A DNA stretch of 22,332 bases from positions 1 through 22,332 of the forward strand of contig JBGVRX010000022.1 in assembly GCA_045128835.1 (NCBI GenBank). The letters run 5' to 3'. A model generated the notes under the pieces. The model was given only the letters and a program-made list of their open reading frames with translations, searched no databases and had not been told where the DNA came from. The translations under genes and the position numbers were made by a program. Positions 7,849 through 14,955 of the stretch are shown piece by piece. Numbering within the stretch: the first letter of the stretch is position 1; every line of letters begins with the position of its first letter. This DNA comes from CALVUJ01 sp045128835. GTDB taxonomy: Bacteria; Bacillota_I; Bacilli_A; RFN20; DUOF01.

Positions 7849-9255
7849 TTAATTTATTAAAATATCTTCTTCAGGAAGTGTTGTTTTTTCAATATTTTTC
7901 TTATTTTCTGACCACATTAATAAAACGTTACTTACGCCTAATTGACCAGTGAACATTAGAATTATTATTGTCACTTTACTTATAAAGTCCAAAGATGTTG
8001 TTATCCCTAGCGTTAAACCGGTTACTCCAAAAGCACTACAAGATTCAAAGAAGGCTTCTACGAATGTGATATCTGGAGAACAAGAGATAATGATTATGGA
8101 TGCTGCAAAGACTAAAATTTGTGATATGAATGCAACAACTAGAGAGCGAGAAACTGTATCTTCTGGTATTCTTCTTCCTAAGAAAGTTACTTCTTTTTTG
8201 TTCTTGCTGTGGGCGATTATTGCTAACACACAAATATAGAATGTTGTTACTCTGATTCCTCCACCTGTTGAAGCAGGGGCAGAACCAAGCCACATTAATA
8301 AAGCCAAAATAATTTGTGACCCTGGTGCAAATTCGTTCATATTTATTGTTGCGAATCCTGCATTTCTAGCAGAGAATGAGTTAAATATGATATAGAAAAC
8401 TCTTTGCATTATAGGAATGCTTGTGTCATAAAGTAAAGTTCCACTTGCCAGTTCTATTGCAAAAAGTATTGCAACACCAACTATAGCAATAGCAAAATAA
8501 ACTCTCAAAATGAATTTAGAGAAGTAAGATAAGTGAAATTTTGTTTTTTCTTTTTTACAAACGATAAAGTTTCTAATGTCATAGAAAATAGGAAATCCTA
8601 GACCGCCTATTATTAAACAAATCATAGTTAAAATTTGAATATAATAGTCACCAGCAAACATCTCTAAAGAATTTCCTCCTAAAATGTCGATTCCGCCATT
8701 ATTTACTGCTGATACTGATGCATATATTCCTTGGTATATTACAGTTAGTATGTTTCTGTCGAAAATAGGGTTGTCAAAATATACGAAGTAATATCTTAGC
8801 GAATATAATATTGCGGCGATTCCTTCTATTGCAAAAATGCAAATAATAGCTGTTTTTATTAGTGCGACAGTTCCGCCGTTTTTTCCATCTCCGCGTTCAC
8901 TTGTTACTGAAATTCTATCTTTTAGGCCTATTTTCTTTCCTAAAAATAAGAAGAATAAAACTTTAAGCGTAATTAAACCAAGGCCTCCTACTTGCATTAA
9001 AATAAGAATTACAATTTCACCAAATGTACTAAAATACTGTCCGGTATTGTATACCGCTAAGCCGGCATTAGAAAATGCGCTCGCTGCTGTAAAGGCTGCG
9101 TTTATAAATGTTATAGGTTCTTCTGTTGGAACTCTAGCTGCGGGTATCATTAAAAGTGCAGCTCCTAGCATAAGAGCTACAAAATAGAATGTAAAAACCT
9201 TTCTTGGTAGAGTTTTGCAGTTGAATAAATTTATTTTATCTATAAAAGCTTTCAT
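7849..9255 (-). CDS. ktrB: KtrB/TrkH-family potassium transporter, membrane subunit
   Basis: This is the ion-conducting subunit of a Ktr-type K+ uptake system. It has 468 residues and the four membrane-pore-membrane repeats of the SKT family. The four selectivity-filter loops are visible: SAFSNAGL (about 59-66), SAVNNGGI (about 182-189), SARNAGF (about 297-303) and SAFGVTGL (about 407-414), each with the expected filter glycine. The length matches KtrB rather than the longer proteobacterial TrkH. The ATG has GAGGTG 7 bases upstream. The gating partner ktrA is divergent, with its start about 100 bases away, so the system is encoded as a back-to-back pair rather than an operon. Downstream on the same strand lies jetA. 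Confidence 0.95.
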   Translation of the reverse strand: MKAFIDKINLFNCKTLPRKVFTFYFVALMLGAALLMIPAARVPTEEPITFINAAFTAASAFSNAGLAVYNTGQYFSTFGEIVILILMQVGGLGLITLKVLFFLFLGKKIGLKDRISVTSERGDGKNGGTVALIKTAIICIFAIEGIAAILYSLRYYFVYFDNPIFDRNILTVIYQGIYASVSAVNNGGIDILGGNSLEMFAGDYYIQILTMICLIIGGLGFPIFYDIRNFIVCKKEKTKFHLSYFSKFILRVYFAIAIVGVAILFAIELASGTLLYDTSIPIMQRVFYIIFNSFSARNAGFATINMNEFAPGSQIILALLMWLGSAPASTGGGIRVTTFYICVLAIIAHSKNKKEVTFLGRRIPEDTVSRSLVVAFISQILVFAASIIIISCSPDITFVEAFFESCSAFGVTGLTLGITTSLDFISKVTIIILMFTGQLGVSNVLLMWSENKKNIEKTTLPEEDILIN

Positions 9256-9284
9256 TTTTTCACCTCAAATAAAATTGAAATTAA

Positions 9285-9313
9285 TTGTTATATATCATCA
9301 AATATTATATAAT
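9285..9313 (+). promoter_or_regulatory. Sigma-A promoter of ktrA
   Basis: TTGTTA (9285-9290) and TATAAT (9308-9313) are separated by exactly 17 bases. The ktrA start is 40 bases further on. I could not find an equally good promoter for ktrB on the other strand. Confidence 0.8.
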
Positions 9314-9352
9314 AGTTTTGCAAATTGTAATAGTTTTAAGGAGAGAAAATAA

Positions 9353-10024
9353 ATGGGATTTAAAGTAAAAAAAGAATTTGGCGTAATTGGGCTAGGAACT
9401 TTTGGAACTAGTGTTGTTGATACACTTTTAAAATACAACGTTAGTGTTGTTGCGTTAGACAAAGATGAAGAAAAAATACAAAAAATTGCAAATCGTGTTG
9501 ATTATGCGTGTGTTTTGGATACAACAGATGAAGATGCACTTTCAAATGCGGGTGTTAGAAATTTAGATCATGTTGTTGTTGGTATAGGCGATGATGTTGA
9601 AGGATGTATTATGACTGTAATGGCGCTTAAAAATATTGGCGTTGAAAATATAACTGTTAAATCAAGTAGTGACAAACTAACTTCAGTTTTAAAAAGTTTA
9701 GGGATTGACGACGTTGTTTGTTCTGAAAAAGAATTTGGTGTTATGGTTGCTAAAAGAAAGATGCATAGACTAGTATCTGATTTTGTTTGTATGGATGACA
9801 ATCATTCTCTTGTGCAAATTAAAATGGAAAAAGAAAAATTATTTAATAAGCCCCTTATGGAATTGGAATTTAGAAACAAATTCAATTTGAACATTGTTGC
9901 TATTAAAAGAGAAAATGAATTTATTATACCTAGTGCTGCGTCAGTTATTCAAAAAGATGATATTTTATATTTAATTGGTGAAGATTCTAGTATATTTGAG
10001 TTTGAAAAGTTTTTAGAAAATTAA
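9353..10024 (+). CDS. ktrA: KtrA/TrkA-family RCK gating subunit
   Basis: This cytoplasmic regulator of the KtrB channel has 223 residues. An RCK_N Rossmann domain spans about 8-130 with the dinucleotide motif GLGTFG (13-18) and an acidic ALDKDEEK segment at the end of the second strand. An RCK_C domain follows (about 140-220), ending with KDDILYLIGE. In Firmicutes KtrA, ATP/ADP or NAD(H) binds the first domain and c-di-AMP the second, shutting uptake; the c-di-AMP part is family knowledge, since the binding residues cannot be confirmed by eye. The start has AAGGAGAG 8 bases upstream. The gene is divergent from ktrB and closed by a strong terminator. Confidence 0.94.
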   Translation: MGFKVKKEFGVIGLGTFGTSVVDTLLKYNVSVVALDKDEEKIQKIANRVDYACVLDTTDEDALSNAGVRNLDHVVVGIGDDVEGCIMTVMALKNIGVENITVKSSSDKLTSVLKSLGIDDVVCSEKEFGVMVAKRKMHRLVSDFVCMDDNHSLVQIKMEKEKLFNKPLMELEFRNKFNLNIVAIKRENEFIIPSAASVIQKDDILYLIGEDSSIFEFEKFLEN

Positions 10025-10031
10025 ATAACGC

Positions 10032-10060
10032 AAAAAGGATGGTTGATGCCATCCTTTTTA
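10032..10060 (+). terminator. Bidirectional terminator between ktrA and the yihY-like gene
   Basis: AAAAAGGATGG (10032-10042) / CCATCCTTTTT (10049-10059) form a perfect 11-bp stem with a 6-nt loop, symmetric with A and T tracts, so it can stop transcription from both convergent genes. Confidence 0.9.
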
Positions 10061-10075
10061 CTTGGGAAATGAGTA

Positions 10076-10097
10076 TATAATAGTTTGAACTATTATA
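10076..10097. repeat. 22-bp near-perfect palindrome in the ktrA/yihY gap
   Basis: TATAATAGTT (10076-10085), centre TG, AACTATTATA (10088-10097). Its core TAGTTTGAACTATT (10081-10094) recurs as TAGTTTGCCCTATT (10122-10135) with 12 of 14 identical. Between them lies a small hairpin AGGCA (10097-10101) / TGCCT (10112-10116). Function unknown. Confidence 0.55.
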
Positions 10098-10141
10098 GGC
10101 ATTGGTAATCTTGCCTGTTAGTAGTTTGCCCTATTTTAGAA

Positions 10142-10867
10142 TTAATATTCGTGATCTTTAAAGACAGCGTTTATTGCATTTCCTAGGTATATTATTGAGC
10201 AAGAATAATATATCAAAATTAGAAAAATGATTACAGGAGAAAGTAGTCCGTAATTTGTTTTAATATCAGAAAAGTTTTCTATTATGTAGTAAAAAAATGT
10301 TAAAAATATTGTTAGTAAAAGGGAACTGACTAAAGAACCAGGGAGAAGATCTTTTATCTTTTGAAATGTGGAAAATTTATAAAAAGTTATGATGAAAAGG
10401 AATATTGTGGTGAAGTTTATTATGAAGTCTATATTTTGAAAAAAAACCAGTTTAGAAATGAAAATGGATGTTAAAACAACCACAATCATTTCTAGTATTA
10501 AAATGAAAGAAAGTGCTAGAGAATAGAGCCTTTTTTGAAAATTGCTACCGAATTCAAAACGATAGATATTTTCAATTTCTGACAACAAAAAGAAGATGCC
10601 GTTAGACAATAAATTTATGCATATTATATTTATGAAGATGTTTGCTGTAGAATTTAAATTCAAAAAGTTTGAAAGTTCAAATATTCTTTGAAAAGATTTG
10701 ATATTAGAGAAATTGAAATATTCGTTAAGTGTGTCTAAAAAAGAGGTTGTTAATATAATCGTGGGAGCAATTGCTAATACAGCTAAGTAAGCAAGATTTC
10801 CTGTTGATGCGCTTGTTTTTTCGCTTGTCAAATATTTAAAAATTCTTTTTAATTTATTGAAATTTAT
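10142..10867 (-). CDS. YihY/BrkB-family membrane protein; start codon unclear
   Basis: The sequence fits the YihY/virulence factor BrkB family (once mis-called ribonuclease BN): six membrane helices, LAYLAVLAIAPTI near the N-terminus, LLPGSLVSSLL before the fifth helix and YGLLSPVIIFLILIYY then IIYLGNAINA at the end. Function in the family is not settled; these are inner-membrane proteins. The start is odd. The first conventional codon is TTG at 10831, which has no ribosome site and would cut the basic N-terminal part KLKRIFKYL that the family normally has. The frame continues upstream through that part to AGAAGGTGAT (10871-10880), a good ribosome site, but the codon after it is ATA (10867) or ATC (10870). 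I give the end at 10867 on the assumption of a rare AUA start; an ATG lost by mutation or sequence error is an alternative. Confidence 0.75.
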   Translation of the reverse strand: MNFNKLKRIFKYLTSEKTSASTGNLAYLAVLAIAPTIILTTSFLDTLNEYFNFSNIKSFQRIFELSNFLNLNSTANIFINIICINLLSNGIFFLLSEIENIYRFEFGSNFQKRLYSLALSFILILEMIVVVLTSIFISKLVFFQNIDFIINFTTIFLFIITFYKFSTFQKIKDLLPGSLVSSLLLTIFLTFFYYIIENFSDIKTNYGLLSPVIIFLILIYYSCSIIYLGNAINAVFKDHEY

Positions 10868-10884
10868 GATATCACCTTCTAATA

Positions 10885-10917
10885 AAAAAACTCACAATTT
10901 TATTTTGTGAGTTTTTT
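10885..10917 (-). terminator. Terminator hairpin holding the stop codon of the PH-like gene, just before yihY
   Basis: AAAAAACTCACAA (10885-10897) / TTGTGAGTTTTTT (10905-10917) form a perfect 13-bp stem; on the minus strand a run of T follows. The loop contains the stop codon of the 157-aa gene (10900-10902). The ribosome site of the yihY-like gene starts only 4 bases beyond the stem, and no promoter fits in between. Confidence 0.85.
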
Positions 10918-11373
10918 GCTATTATTATTTGAATTTGATATGTCAATTTCGTTTTTTATAACTTTCAGCAAAAGTTCGCTATTGTCCGCTCTTACTGTGT
11001 ATTTCTTTCTTGAATTATTTACTTGATAATAAAGTACAAATGAAGGTCTATGACCGAAGCCTAGTAAGATAGAATCTGATTTTTTCTCTTTTATTCTTGT
11101 GATATCTTTATAAGATATTACAAGATCTGGAAAAAGAGAACGTTTCACCAAAATTTTATCGTAGTATGCATAATATTTTTTTCTAAATAATCCAAGGTAG
11201 AAAAGAAGTAGTAATTCGATGTTTACAAGAACTAATAAACAGATTATTTTTTTCTCTTCTAAACTATTGAACATTTCAGTTGGAGACATCAACCAAAAAG
11301 CAACGGCACCAATGTGCAAAAGTATAGCAAGAAAAAAGAAAAAAGTGTACTTTCTTTTAAATTTAAACTCCAT
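10900..11373 (-). CDS. Small membrane protein with PH-like C-terminal domain
   Basis: A 157-residue protein with two membrane helices (about 9-30 and 41-63) and a cytoplasmic tail of about 80 residues. The tail (YYDKILVKRSLFPDLVISYK, DITRIKEKKS, SFVLYYQV, KKYTVRADN) alternates strands and ends with a helix (SELLLKVIKN), the layout of bacterial PH-like (bPH) domains found in two-helix membrane proteins. I do not know a specific function. The ATG has GGGGGT 8 bases upstream. It has its own promoter, divergent from the lipoprotein operon, and a terminator at the stop codon. The yihY-like gene downstream is on the same strand and can only be reached by reading through that terminator, unless a promoter lies inside this gene. 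Confidence 0.75.
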   Translation of the reverse strand: MEFKFKRKYTFFFFLAILLHIGAVAFWLMSPTEMFNSLEEKKIICLLVLVNIELLLLFYLGLFRKKYYAYYDKILVKRSLFPDLVISYKDITRIKEKKSDSILLGFGHRPSFVLYYQVNNSRKKYTVRADNSELLLKVIKNEIDISNSNNNSKKLTK

Positions 11374-11403
11374 AAATTCAACCCCCGTTTGGTTTACGTT
11401 TTA

Positions 11404-11432
11404 AGAATATATTATTTGAAGTGAAAAGTCAA
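11404..11432 (-). promoter_or_regulatory. Sigma-A promoter of the PH-like membrane protein gene
   Basis: On the minus strand TTGACT (11432-11427) and TATTCT (11409-11404) are 17 bases apart, with the start codon 30 bases downstream. Confidence 0.7.
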
Positions 11433-11471
11433 ATAAAATGCTTTTATGTAATAAATAATTGGACAAAATAG

Positions 11472-11500
11472 TTGAAGTAAAACTAGTTTTAATATAAAAT
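11472..11500 (+). promoter_or_regulatory. Sigma-A promoter of the lipoprotein operon with a palindrome in the spacer
   Basis: TTGAAG (11472-11477) and TAAAAT (11495-11500) are 17 bases apart. Within the spacer lies the perfect 14-bp palindrome TAAAACTAGTTTTA (11478-11491), placed where a repressor would block the polymerase. The start codon is 33 bases downstream of the -10 box. Confidence 0.65.
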
Positions 11501-11533
11501 GAGTTGTGCGTATTGTAAGGAGGAGTTTTTTTG

Positions 11534-13639
11534 ATGAAGAAAAAATGGTTGTCATTAGCTACATTATTGTGTTTCGGTGTTGGCTTCATTAGCGGTTGTA
11601 AGAACGACGGAAGCAGTTTTGAAACACTTAATATCGATGGCCATGACATAGTTTTAACTGTTGGTGATACTAAATATACTGCAGATGAATTATTTGCTGA
11701 AATGTTGGATTCGCAAACTGGTGCTGAAGAGGCATATAAAACGATATTGAGAATGATGGTTGAAAATGTTATTGAAACAGATTCAAACATGGAAGCTAGC
11801 TGGGAGTTAATGTTAGATTCTTTCGAGGAAGAAGTTGAATCTAAATCTTTAAGCGAAGGTATTAGCGAAGATGAAGCAAGAGAGGCTTTATTAAAGGAAG
11901 AAGGCTATACATCAGTTGATGAAAAGAAGGCTGCTTATTTGTATGAAGTTAAACTTGCTAAATTCCAAGAGAATTATTGGAAGGAAAGAAAAGATTACTA
12001 TTTAGAAAAATATTTGGAAGAAAGATTGCCATACTATGTTAAACACGTTTTAGTTAAAACAGGGTATAGTTCTGCTAGAGGACCTTACTCATCAGTTATA
12101 GATAGTGATGATGCTAAGGATTTATATGATGTTTATTCACTTCTTTTAAAAGGTGAAAAATTCTCATATATTATGAACCACAAATCAGAAGATACAGGAA
12201 GTACAGATGGTAAGGGCTATCATATGGATTTAACTACAAGTTTTGTTACTGAGTTCTTGCACGGTGTATTCGTTGTGGATTCTTTAATGAAAAATAAACA
12301 AGCAGAGGTTCAAGGCTTAAGTTCAGAAGTATTGAGTTACTACTTAAATGAATCCGTAACTGCTGGTGAAAACAACTACAATTTCAATGTTATTTACGCA
12401 AGTGATATTGAAAACTTAGGTAAGACAGCAACTTCAAGTGATTACAATTCAATTTCTACATATGAAAAGAATGGTGAAGGTGAAGATGTGAGTTTCGGTA
12501 GTTTGTCAAACTCTAAGGAATATGGATCAACATCTGCTCTATATTCAAGAACAGTTATCTTTAACCAAACATTTAACAATGCAGGTGTTAGTGTAATTGC
12601 TTATGATTTAGATGAAGAAATTCCTACTGGCAACTATATTGAAATGACAATTGATGGTAAAAAACAAAAATTGTTAACTGATGAAAAAGGTAATTTAGTA
12701 TTTATCGCGTGCGCAAAAGGAAGCAGCAGTGATTTGTGGGTTCACTTCTTAACTGTTGATGTTTCTCCTTTTGATCAAAACTTAGAGTTGTTCTATTCAT
12801 TCGATCAAGAAAAAACAATTGAAAAAATGGTAGAAGCAAAAAGAGAGGAATTAAAATTAAATTCTGCTTTAACTGAGACTGATATTAATACTCAACTTGA
12901 TGCTTATAAAGAAGAATTAGAGGCATATCAAACTTATGTTGATATTAAAGGTGGAGAATCACAAAAGTCTAGAAATGAAGTTATTGAAGAATTAGAAGGA
13001 TATGTTAAAACTTACGCTAAAAGAGGAATTACTTCTGAAGCTGTAGCTGGAGAAGATCAATTCTTATCATATGATATGGTTCAATATTATATGGATAAAG
13101 GCGATGTTGAAATTAAAGATGCAACTATTAAGGCTTTAGTTGAAAATTATATTGCTAACCAAAAAGCATTAATAGATTTGAAGGTTAATAATTCAATTGC
13201 TAAAGGTTGGGATGAATATTACGATAGAGTAGTTTTATCTAACTCAGATGAAATTAATAATAAGAAAATCCCTATGGAATGTGCATATGCACTTAATGCA
13301 GGAGCTGTTTGTTCATTTAACTATGATGAAGAAAATGGATTCAAAATTAATATTACATATAAGAATGTAGGAGATAATAATGCATATTTGCCTACAGATA
13401 AGACAACATATGTTTCATCATTCAAAATTGGTGATGGCGTTATAACTTTACCTGGTGTAGGTACAGATGATACTAACGGAATGCATAGAACTGGTTATAC
13501 ATTTGCTGGTTGGTACAGCACATCTACTTTTGATGAAGGCACAGAAGTTACATCAATAGATGCAACAAGAAGTTCTTCTAATAATAAAGTTGTATTATAT
13601 GCAAAATGGGTTGAAGCAGCACAAGGAGGTACAAACTAA
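11534..13639 (+). CDS. Lipoprotein, PrsA/SurA-like foldase with C-terminal InlB-type B-repeat
   Basis: The protein (701 residues) starts with a lipoprotein signal peptide, basic MKKK then a hydrophobic stretch and lipobox ISGC with the lipidated Cys at 22, so it is anchored outside the cytoplasmic membrane. A SurA/PrsA-like helical N-domain follows (KYTADELFAEML through WKERKDYYLEKYL). A parvulin-like region begins with VKHVLVKT (His171), then DVYSLLLKGEKFSYI and a PrsA-like DTGSTDGKGYHMD; in PrsA the closing strand comes about 20 residues after the EF.. motif, but here a comparable segment (VHFLTVDV) appears only near 403, so about 160 residues are inserted. A Cys pair lies near 582 and 592. 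Residues about 625-695 form an InlB B-repeat (GYTFAGWYS..., LYAKWV). ATG 11534 follows AAGGAGGAG by 8 bases; the TTG at 11531 is less likely. It overlaps the next gene by 1 base. Confidence 0.82.
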   Translation: MKKKWLSLATLLCFGVGFISGCKNDGSSFETLNIDGHDIVLTVGDTKYTADELFAEMLDSQTGAEEAYKTILRMMVENVIETDSNMEASWELMLDSFEEEVESKSLSEGISEDEAREALLKEEGYTSVDEKKAAYLYEVKLAKFQENYWKERKDYYLEKYLEERLPYYVKHVLVKTGYSSARGPYSSVIDSDDAKDLYDVYSLLLKGEKFSYIMNHKSEDTGSTDGKGYHMDLTTSFVTEFLHGVFVVDSLMKNKQAEVQGLSSEVLSYYLNESVTAGENNYNFNVIYASDIENLGKTATSSDYNSISTYEKNGEGEDVSFGSLSNSKEYGSTSALYSRTVIFNQTFNNAGVSVIAYDLDEEIPTGNYIEMTIDGKKQKLLTDEKGNLVFIACAKGSSSDLWVHFLTVDVSPFDQNLELFYSFDQEKTIEKMVEAKREELKLNSALTETDINTQLDAYKEELEAYQTYVDIKGGESQKSRNEVIEELEGYVKTYAKRGITSEAVAGEDQFLSYDMVQYYMDKGDVEIKDATIKALVENYIANQKALIDLKVNNSIAKGWDEYYDRVVLSNSDEINNKKIPMECAYALNAGAVCSFNYDEENGFKINITYKNVGDNNAYLPTDKTTYVSSFKIGDGVITLPGVGTDDTNGMHRTGYTFAGWYSTSTFDEGTEVTSIDATRSSSNNKVVLYAKWVEAAQGGTN

Positions 13640-14931
13640 TGAAGAAAAGAATGTTTAAAGGATTAGGATTATCTTTATGTGCAATGCTTTTATTGGCTGG
13701 TTGTTCTTGTAAGAAAGAAGATCCAAGTACAAAAGCAAACATCAACAATCCTAGTGCTGAAATAGTTTCAGGATTAAAGGATGGAGTTGACTCTATCACT
13801 TTACAAAAATTATATGATGATTTAAAGGCTTCTAAAGGAAATGAAGTAGCTGCAAGAAAATTGATGCAAATTGTAGCTGATATAGTTTTAAGTGAACAAG
13901 TATGGAAAGATAGATATGATGCTAAAGTGGCAGAAAAATTATTAGAATTCACAACTTTAGAAGATTATAAAATCAATGGTGTATTTAATGAAGAATTGTT
14001 GGTTAAAACACTAAAAGCGCAAACATACAACATAACTTGTGAAAATAACACATATGGTCCAACATATAAAGCAGATGGAACTGTTGATAAATATATGGTT
14101 TGTGATTATTCAGACTATGTAAATAAAGCAATTAAATCAGCAGTTTTAAATGAATTGTTAAATGAAAAGTATGTATATGATAAAGTAATGGTGGATAAAA
14201 CTAACATTTTAACTACTAAAAAAGCTAGATTAGTTGAGTATATTGCTTTAGGTTATGCAAGTGATGATGAAGAAGATGAAGTTATTGCGCATATCGTAGA
14301 AGCAATTAAAGACTTAAGTGCAGAAAATTCTGAAGTTGCTTTAAAGGATATTGCAGATGCATGGACTCAAGAACAAATAGAAAACATCGAAGAAGAATAT
14401 AATAAAATATATACTTCAGATGATTCTAATGGTTCTATAATGCAAGACTTTACTGATGGTTATACAAGATTGCCAGAGGAAGGTTTAGAAGTTAAAAAAC
14501 AAGAAGTTTACAACGAAACAAATTACGATAAAGTTGTAATCACTAGTGATAGTAGCAGTATTTTGAATACTACATTAGTTGAAAGACTTTTAAGTGAAAA
14601 TGTTTTAAGCACAACTGCTAAGAAAACAATTGAAATAAACGGTAGTTATTATTTGGTTGCTCCATGGGCAGGAAATAGTATTGATTCTAGCGATATTAGA
14701 ATTAAAGATTCTACTAATAGTAAATATTATATTGTAAAAGTAGATGTTATTAATAGTGAGTCTACTGCTGATATGATTTATGAAGCTGTTAAGATTTTGG
14801 CTACTAACTCAACATTAGTAAGTGATAGCGTTAATTACTACTTAGATCAAAACAAAAATAATATAAGAATTTACGATGAAGAAATTTATAATTATTTAAA
14901 GACTCAATATAAAGATATATTTGTAGATTAA
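13639..14931 (+). CDS. Lipoprotein, small partner of the foldase pair (first copy)
   Basis: A 430-residue lipoprotein: MKKR, a hydrophobic stretch and lipobox LAGC with Cys at 22. There is no parvulin motif; the body reads as helical, somewhat like the chaperone N-domain of SurA/PrsA proteins (SITLQKLYDDLKASKGNEVAARKLM). A Cys pair near 133 and 155 includes the motif CDYSDY, shared with the second copy at 16625-17896. Other shared landmarks are the FNEELLVKTLK segment and YYLVAPWAG near residue 340. No family name is recognised. The start codon overlaps the stop of the upstream gene (TAATG), with AAGGAGGT 8 bases upstream, so it is translationally coupled to the larger foldase and probably works with it on the cell surface. 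Confidence 0.75.
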   Translation: MKKRMFKGLGLSLCAMLLLAGCSCKKEDPSTKANINNPSAEIVSGLKDGVDSITLQKLYDDLKASKGNEVAARKLMQIVADIVLSEQVWKDRYDAKVAEKLLEFTTLEDYKINGVFNEELLVKTLKAQTYNITCENNTYGPTYKADGTVDKYMVCDYSDYVNKAIKSAVLNELLNEKYVYDKVMVDKTNILTTKKARLVEYIALGYASDDEEDEVIAHIVEAIKDLSAENSEVALKDIADAWTQEQIENIEEEYNKIYTSDDSNGSIMQDFTDGYTRLPEEGLEVKKQEVYNETNYDKVVITSDSSSILNTTLVERLLSENVLSTTAKKTIEINGSYYLVAPWAGNSIDSSDIRIKDSTNSKYYIVKVDVINSESTADMIYEAVKILATNSTLVSDSVNYYLDQNKNNIRIYDEEIYNYLKTQYKDIFVD

Positions 14932-14955
14932 TTTATAGTCAAAGGAGGAGAAGCA

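Noticed and set aside
9256..9352. Possible c-di-AMP riboswitch controlling ktrAB
   Set aside because: The divergent gap is only about 100 bases and filled by a promoter; no conserved riboswitch core is visible.
10831..10917. UGA read as Trp, extending the YihY frame upstream
   Set aside because: The extension would run through a strong terminator hairpin and adds no family-like sequence, and no other gene needs recoding.
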